This document shows, one piece after another, positions 30,330 to 33,740 of a stretch of DNA of 33,740 nt; positions within the stretch are counted from its first letter, which is position 1; every line of letters starts with the position of its first letter. Under the pieces are notes generated by a model. The model saw only the letters and a list, made by a program, of their open reading frames with translations, searched no databases and was not told where the DNA came from. The translations under genes and the position numbers were made by a program. This stretch comes from JAVBOD01 sp031551045 (lineage in GTDB: Bacteria; Bacteroidota; Bacteroidia; Bacteroidales; UBA932): assembly GCA_031551045.1 (NCBI GenBank), contig JAVBOD010000104.1, forward strand, positions 1 through 33,740, read 5' to 3'.

Positions 30330-31205
30330 ATGAAAACGAAAATTATTTTTATCTTCATGATGCTATGCCCGGCATTATTATTATTTGCTCAAAAACGAAT
30401 AATCCCTTCGCCGGAAAATATTACTGATTTTTATGTGCATACTACGATGGTGGTTATTCCCGATGAAAATGCCCTGTTGGAAGCTACCTTCCGCCAAGCC
30501 GTGGAAAGCAATTGGACACTTACGCCCTTCAAATTTATTACTTTTGAAGAATTCGAAACACAGAAAAGTAATCCGAAGCAATCTTTCCTGATGGTATTAA
30601 GCGGGAAGTATGTAAAAGATAAAGCGCACAATGAATACATTTATATAGGGCTGTTCATGGGTGCGGCTAACAACGACCTTAATGCGATGCCCGAATTTAT
30701 GCTGTTGCCGGTAGGCGGCACCATTAATGAATCCGAAAATCAATACGATATGTTCGGTATCTTTACGAATGTGATTCAACAACACATGCGCCGGCTAAAG
30801 GTGTCGCCAGCCGATGCAAAAAAGACCTTGAATGCATTGTACAACCAGAACATTCGGTCACTCCACGGAAAAACATTACTTATCGCTGAAGAAAATTTAT
30901 CGGAACCAACTACCCAAACCGATATGGACAATCTCTTTCAAGGCAAAATGGAGTTAGCATCCTTCGATGATATTTCCGATGCCATCGACGAAAAAGCAGC
31001 CAATACGGTTATAGGCTATGTCGTATATCCCGACAGTCAGCAAACCACCAAAGGCAGCAACTGTTATAAAATGTTAGTGAGTACCGACGGCGGCGAACTA
31101 TATTACTACAAAGAACAAAAAGTAGGAGGCGCGTTAGGGCTCAGTAAGCGGAACAGCGGCTTCACGAAAGAAGAGCTCAAACGATTCAGCAACGCATACA
31201 AATAA
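30330..31205 (+). CDS. Secreted protein of unknown function
   Basis: This exported protein of 291 residues has signal peptide MKTKIIFIFMMLCPALLLFAQ. I do not recognise a named domain. The mature part is mixed alpha/beta. Notable stretches are NWTLTPFKFITFEEFETQK, LMVLSGKYVKDK, YIYIGLFMGA, FTNVIQQHMRRLKVSPADAKKTLNALYNQN and, at the end, YKMLVSTDGGELYYYKEQKVG. It has no Cys pair, repeats or membrane segments. The frame also opens with a TTG at 30303, but that lies inside the -7 element, so the ATG at 30330 is the start. It precedes gcvT by 22 nt and is probably co-transcribed, though a link to glycine metabolism is not obvious for a secreted protein. It could be a conserved Bacteroidetes hypothetical protein. 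Confidence 0.8.
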   Translation: MKTKIIFIFMMLCPALLLFAQKRIIPSPENITDFYVHTTMVVIPDENALLEATFRQAVESNWTLTPFKFITFEEFETQKSNPKQSFLMVLSGKYVKDKAHNEYIYIGLFMGAANNDLNAMPEFMLLPVGGTINESENQYDMFGIFTNVIQQHMRRLKVSPADAKKTLNALYNQNIRSLHGKTLLIAEENLSEPTTQTDMDNLFQGKMELASFDDISDAIDEKAANTVIGYVVYPDSQQTTKGSNCYKMLVSTDGGELYYYKEQKVGGALGLSKRNSGFTKEELKRFSNAYK

Positions 31206-31227
31206 ATAATTATTATAAAACTACATT

Positions 31228-32334
31228 ATGAAATTAACAGCATTTACTCAATTTCACATTGACTCAGGCGCTAAAATGGTGCCTTTTGCCGGCTACAACA
31301 TGCCGGTTGAATACAAAGGAATTAACGAAGAACACGCCACGGTGCGCGAAAAAGTTGGCGTGTTCGATGTAAGCCACATGGGCGAAGTATGGGTAAAAGG
31401 GCCGAACGCCTTGAAATTTATCCAGTACGTAACGTCGAACGATGCCGCGGTATTAACGCCCGGCAAGGTGCAGTATTCGTGCTTCCCGAACGGCAAAGGC
31501 GGCATTGTGGACGACCTGCTGGTATATTGTGTCGATGCGGAAACCTATTTGTTGGTAATTAACGCCGCCAACGTGCAAAAAGACTGGGAGCATATGTGTG
31601 CTATAGCTCCGAAATTCGGCCTTACGCCGGGCAAAGAGTTGTACAACGCTTCGGACGAAATTTGCCAATTGGCCGTGCAAGGCCCGTTAGCTATAAAAGC
31701 CATGCAAAAAATCTGTGATCAAAACATCATGGATATGGAATACTACACGTTTAAGAAGCTCACTATTGCGGGCATTCCGAACGCTATTTTTTCTATTACC
31801 GGCTACACCGGAGCGGGCGGGTGCGAAATTTACGTAGCCAACGAAGATGGCGCCAAACTTTGGAAAGCCGTGTTCGAAGCCGGCGCCGAGTTCGGCATTC
31901 AACCCATCGGCTTGGGCGCCCGCGACACGCTGCGTCTCGAAATGGGATTCTGCCTGTACGGAAACGATATTAACGACACCACCTCTCCTATTGAAGCGGG
32001 CTTGGGATGGATTACCAAATTCAGCGAAGCCAAAGGCGACTTCATGGACAAGGCGCTGTTGTTAAAACAAAAAACAGAAGGCGTAACCCGCAAATTGATC
32101 GGATTCGAAATGGTTGACCGTGGCATTCCACGCCAACACTATAAAGTGTGCGACGCTTCGGGTAACGAAATCGGCGAAGTAACCTCGGGAACCATGTCGC
32201 CTTCCTTGAAATTAGGCATTGGTATGGCGTATGTGAAACCGGAATTTGCGAAAGCCGACACGGAAATTTTTATCAACGTGCGCGAGAAATTGCTCAAAGC
32301 AAAAGTGGTGAAAACGCCGTTCTACAAAAAGTAA
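31228..32334 (+). CDS. gcvT: Aminomethyltransferase, glycine cleavage system T protein
   Basis: This cytosolic T protein takes the aminomethyl group from lipoylated GcvH and passes the methylene to tetrahydrofolate, releasing ammonia. The 368 residues match the family. FAGYNMPVEYKGINEEHATVREKVGVFDVSHMGEV is the classic N-terminus. Further motifs are SNDAAVLTPGKVQYSC, GGIVDDLLVY and TGYTGAGGCEIYV. The segment GLGARDTLRLEMGFCLYGNDI has the catalytic-site Asp/Arg region of T proteins, and the GEVTSGTMSPSL segment is in the C-terminal barrel. GcvH and GcvP are not in the window. It follows the 30330 gene by 22 nt and ends before a terminator hairpin. Confidence 0.96.
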   Translation: MKLTAFTQFHIDSGAKMVPFAGYNMPVEYKGINEEHATVREKVGVFDVSHMGEVWVKGPNALKFIQYVTSNDAAVLTPGKVQYSCFPNGKGGIVDDLLVYCVDAETYLLVINAANVQKDWEHMCAIAPKFGLTPGKELYNASDEICQLAVQGPLAIKAMQKICDQNIMDMEYYTFKKLTIAGIPNAIFSITGYTGAGGCEIYVANEDGAKLWKAVFEAGAEFGIQPIGLGARDTLRLEMGFCLYGNDINDTTSPIEAGLGWITKFSEAKGDFMDKALLLKQKTEGVTRKLIGFEMVDRGIPRQHYKVCDASGNEIGEVTSGTMSPSLKLGIGMAYVKPEFAKADTEIFINVREKLLKAKVVKTPFYKK

Positions 32335-32373
32335 TAAAACGCACCGGTATCAAAATTCCGGCGATTGCCAAAC

Positions 32374-32412
32374 AGACCTCACAGAAACGTTCGCGCCGCT
32401 GTGAGGTCTTAT
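32374..32412 (+). terminator. Terminator hairpin after gcvT
   Basis: A perfect 11-bp stem (AGACCTCACAG 32374-32384 with CTGTGAGGTCT 32399-32409) is followed by TTATT. It ends the 30330-gcvT unit 22 nt before the J-domain gene. Confidence 0.75.
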
Positions 32413-32431
32413 TCAATAAACTAAAACCATC

Positions 32432-33511
32432 ATGTCCGGCGTCAGCGCATATTATCAGATTTTAGGAGTTACGGAAAAGGCGAGTTTAGAAGAGCTAAAA
32501 CGCGCCTATCGTAAGAAGGCGCTGTTGCTGCATCCCGACCGGAATCCTTCGCCTCATGCCCATGATGAATTTATCTTTCTGACAGAGGCCTACGAGTTTT
32601 TATCGAAATTAAAAACAGGTAACCGTCAATATACGCCTCCAACTTCACCTTATAGTACGCCAACGCAACGGGCCAGGCAAAGAGCACAAGCAGCACAAAA
32701 TCAATATGACGATTGGCAAGCACAACAACGAGCGGCAACGCGGCGCCGCGCTGCCGAATATGCAAAAATGCAATACGAAGAATTTATCAATTCGGATTAT
32801 TATAAAAAATTCGATTCTTTTCATACTGCTTTTACCCAATTCTATATTGCTTTCGGACTCGTTCTGATAATCGGTATTCCACTCGCATTTATTATTGCCA
32901 CAGGTTGGAGTGGTCTTGTGGTTGCCGTCCTGATAATGGCTTTCCTCTGGGGCGCCGGCCATCAATTTTTCCGAGAAATACTCAAAGAAGTAAGTTTCAA
33001 AGAACTCATCACATCGTTCCGAAAATTACTTTTTAGCAAAAATTTTATCGGCATATGCCTAATCATCCTGAATATTTCGATAATAATAACAATAGGCAGA
33101 CGAACATTGATTAACCATTGGCTACTGATATGCAGCTATATCTTCACCATCCTATTAACCCGATTTATTATACTCCTTAAAGCAACATCATTCGGGTTGT
33201 GGAAACGATTATTTTACAGTATTTGTGTCGCCCCTTTATTCATCAGCCTGCTACTTAGCATAAACTTCGTTTTCAGCAGCCATCCTGTACAGGAAACCTA
33301 TCGTTTGTGGAATCAAGACGGACTAATTCCTAATTCTTACGATCAAGAAAAATGTATTGTTTTAGAAGGGAATCATTACTCCCAATACCCCGAGATTCGT
33401 AGCTTTACGAACTACGATCAAGTGTTAGGTAAAACGCATATTACTTATACATTCAAGGAAGGATTATTCGGATTTCGCGTGATGACACATTACGAATTTA
33501 ATGATGAATAA
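32432..33511 (+). CDS. J-domain membrane protein
   Basis: This 359-residue protein has an N-terminal DnaJ domain: AYYQILGVTEKASLEELKRAYRKKALLLHPDRNP, with the DnaK-activating HPD at residues 34-36. A low-complexity Gln/Ala/Arg-rich linker with many RAR/QAQ units follows (about 70-110). About five hydrophobic segments come next, including FYIAFGLVLIIGIPLAFIIA, IGICLIILNISIIITIG and LFYSICVAPLFISLLLSINF. The soluble C-terminus of about 75 residues has no recognised domain. It lacks the zinc-finger and C-terminal domains of DnaJ, so it is a specialised co-chaperone that probably recruits DnaK to the inner membrane. Its client is unknown. It converges on an rRNA operon. The J domain is certain; the role is inferred. 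Confidence 0.9.
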   Translation: MSGVSAYYQILGVTEKASLEELKRAYRKKALLLHPDRNPSPHAHDEFIFLTEAYEFLSKLKTGNRQYTPPTSPYSTPTQRARQRAQAAQNQYDDWQAQQRAATRRRAAEYAKMQYEEFINSDYYKKFDSFHTAFTQFYIAFGLVLIIGIPLAFIIATGWSGLVVAVLIMAFLWGAGHQFFREILKEVSFKELITSFRKLLFSKNFIGICLIILNISIIITIGRRTLINHWLLICSYIFTILLTRFIILLKATSFGLWKRLFYSICVAPLFISLLLSINFVFSSHPVQETYRLWNQDGLIPNSYDQEKCIVLEGNHYSQYPEIRSFTNYDQVLGKTHITYTFKEGLFGFRVMTHYEFNDE

Positions 33512-33621
33512 TTTCCAATAATCTGTCAACTAAAAATCGGAACGTTTACAAGAGTTTTACAATCAGTGCATTTCTCAAATGCCCGTTCTTGTTTTATGCA
33601 GGTCATGATGAAAAGGGAGGA

Positions 33622-33666
33622 TAAAAAAAACCGCTTCATCCTGATAATTATCGGAATGAAGCGGTT
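33622..33666 (-). terminator. Terminator of the rRNA operon
   Basis: The stem AACCGCTTCAT (33629-33639) / ATGAAGCGGTT (33656-33666) continues inward past one mismatch to an AATT loop. It is followed on the minus strand by a run of eight T. It lies 7 nt beyond the 5S 3' end. Confidence 0.92.
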
Positions 33667-33673
33667 ACAAAAG

Positions 33674-33740
33674 AAGGCGGCGACCTACTCTCCCACTTGG
33701 TATAGCAGTACCATCGGCGCGGTTGGGCTTAACTTCTCTG
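33674..33740 (-). rRNA. rrf: 5S ribosomal RNA, 3' part (runs off the window)
   Basis: The minus strand here reads into ...GGGAGAGTAGGTCGCCGCCTT, the typical bacterial 5S 3' end, with the complementary internal helices visible to the window edge. Only about 67 of roughly 110-120 nt are inside. Its strand and the strong terminator imply that 16S and 23S genes lie beyond 33740 on the same strand. Confidence 0.92.

Noticed and set aside
1..33740. CRISPR array, prophage, integrase or tRNA genes
   Set aside because: No regularly spaced repeats, phage structural genes, integrases or tRNA cloverleaf sequences were seen on either strand.

Overview
The window looks like a chromosomal segment from a Bacteroidetes bacterium, most likely order Bacteroidales. 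Four things point there. Upstream regions carry the Bacteroidetes -7 promoter element TAnnTTTG and mostly lack Shine-Dalgarno sequences. The gene content includes a FeoA-FeoB fusion with its small Cys-rich partner, the TamL-type BamA lipoprotein, a DUF4199 protein, a Bacteroidetes-type deoxyhypusine-synthase-like enzyme and a 30-residue AURKAIP1/COX24-like basic protein. Surface proteins have CarboxypepD_reg-like + TonB receptor architecture. Several intergenic hairpin repeats are of the kind scattered through such genomes. No phage, plasmid, CRISPR or transposase gene is visible.

Layout. 1-4934: purA (-), feoAB (+) with a 49-residue Cys-rich partner, two long inverted repeats, and msrC (-). 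5001-9882: the most distinctive part. A TonB-dependent receptor, a lipoprotein phosphatase with a PTP P-loop and a MORN-like secreted protein read as one unit, followed by a small secreted CarboxypepD_reg-like protein with its own promoter. Both promoters carry TTAACA-type hexamers at 11-bp spacing, placed identically 26 bp before the -7 element. This resembles a Pho box and suggests a phosphate-starvation locus. 9956-11641: a DUF2148 ferredoxin-like protein converging on a deoxyhypusine-synthase-like enzyme. 11642-15481: a hairpin repeat, then tamL and a dicarboxylate/amino-acid symporter in one minus-strand unit. 15606-20047: a fold-III PLP decarboxylase (arginine-decarboxylase-like), a DPM/ArnC-type glycosyltransferase with a DUF4199 membrane protein, the SRP RNA, yicC and folB.

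20159-26019: ppdK (-), dinB (+) with an apparently leaderless promoter, a secreted GH29 fucosidase and mscL. 26020-26413 holds a small transposon-like repeat element. 26414-30252: a LysE-type exporter overlapping rng tail to tail, a tiny basic protein, an HU-family protein and the apbE lipoprotein. 30298-33511: a secreted protein of unknown function with gcvT, then a J-domain membrane protein. The window ends inside a minus-strand 5S rRNA, so an rRNA operon lies just beyond it.

Most of the window is housekeeping. The parts that go beyond routine annotation are the putative Pho-regulated surface locus, the possible polyamine pair (decarboxylase plus deoxyhypusine-synthase-like enzyme about 4 kb apart), two very small genes that standard length cut-offs would miss, and the intergenic repeats. 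Everything here was read by eye; no alignment, structure or database search was run.
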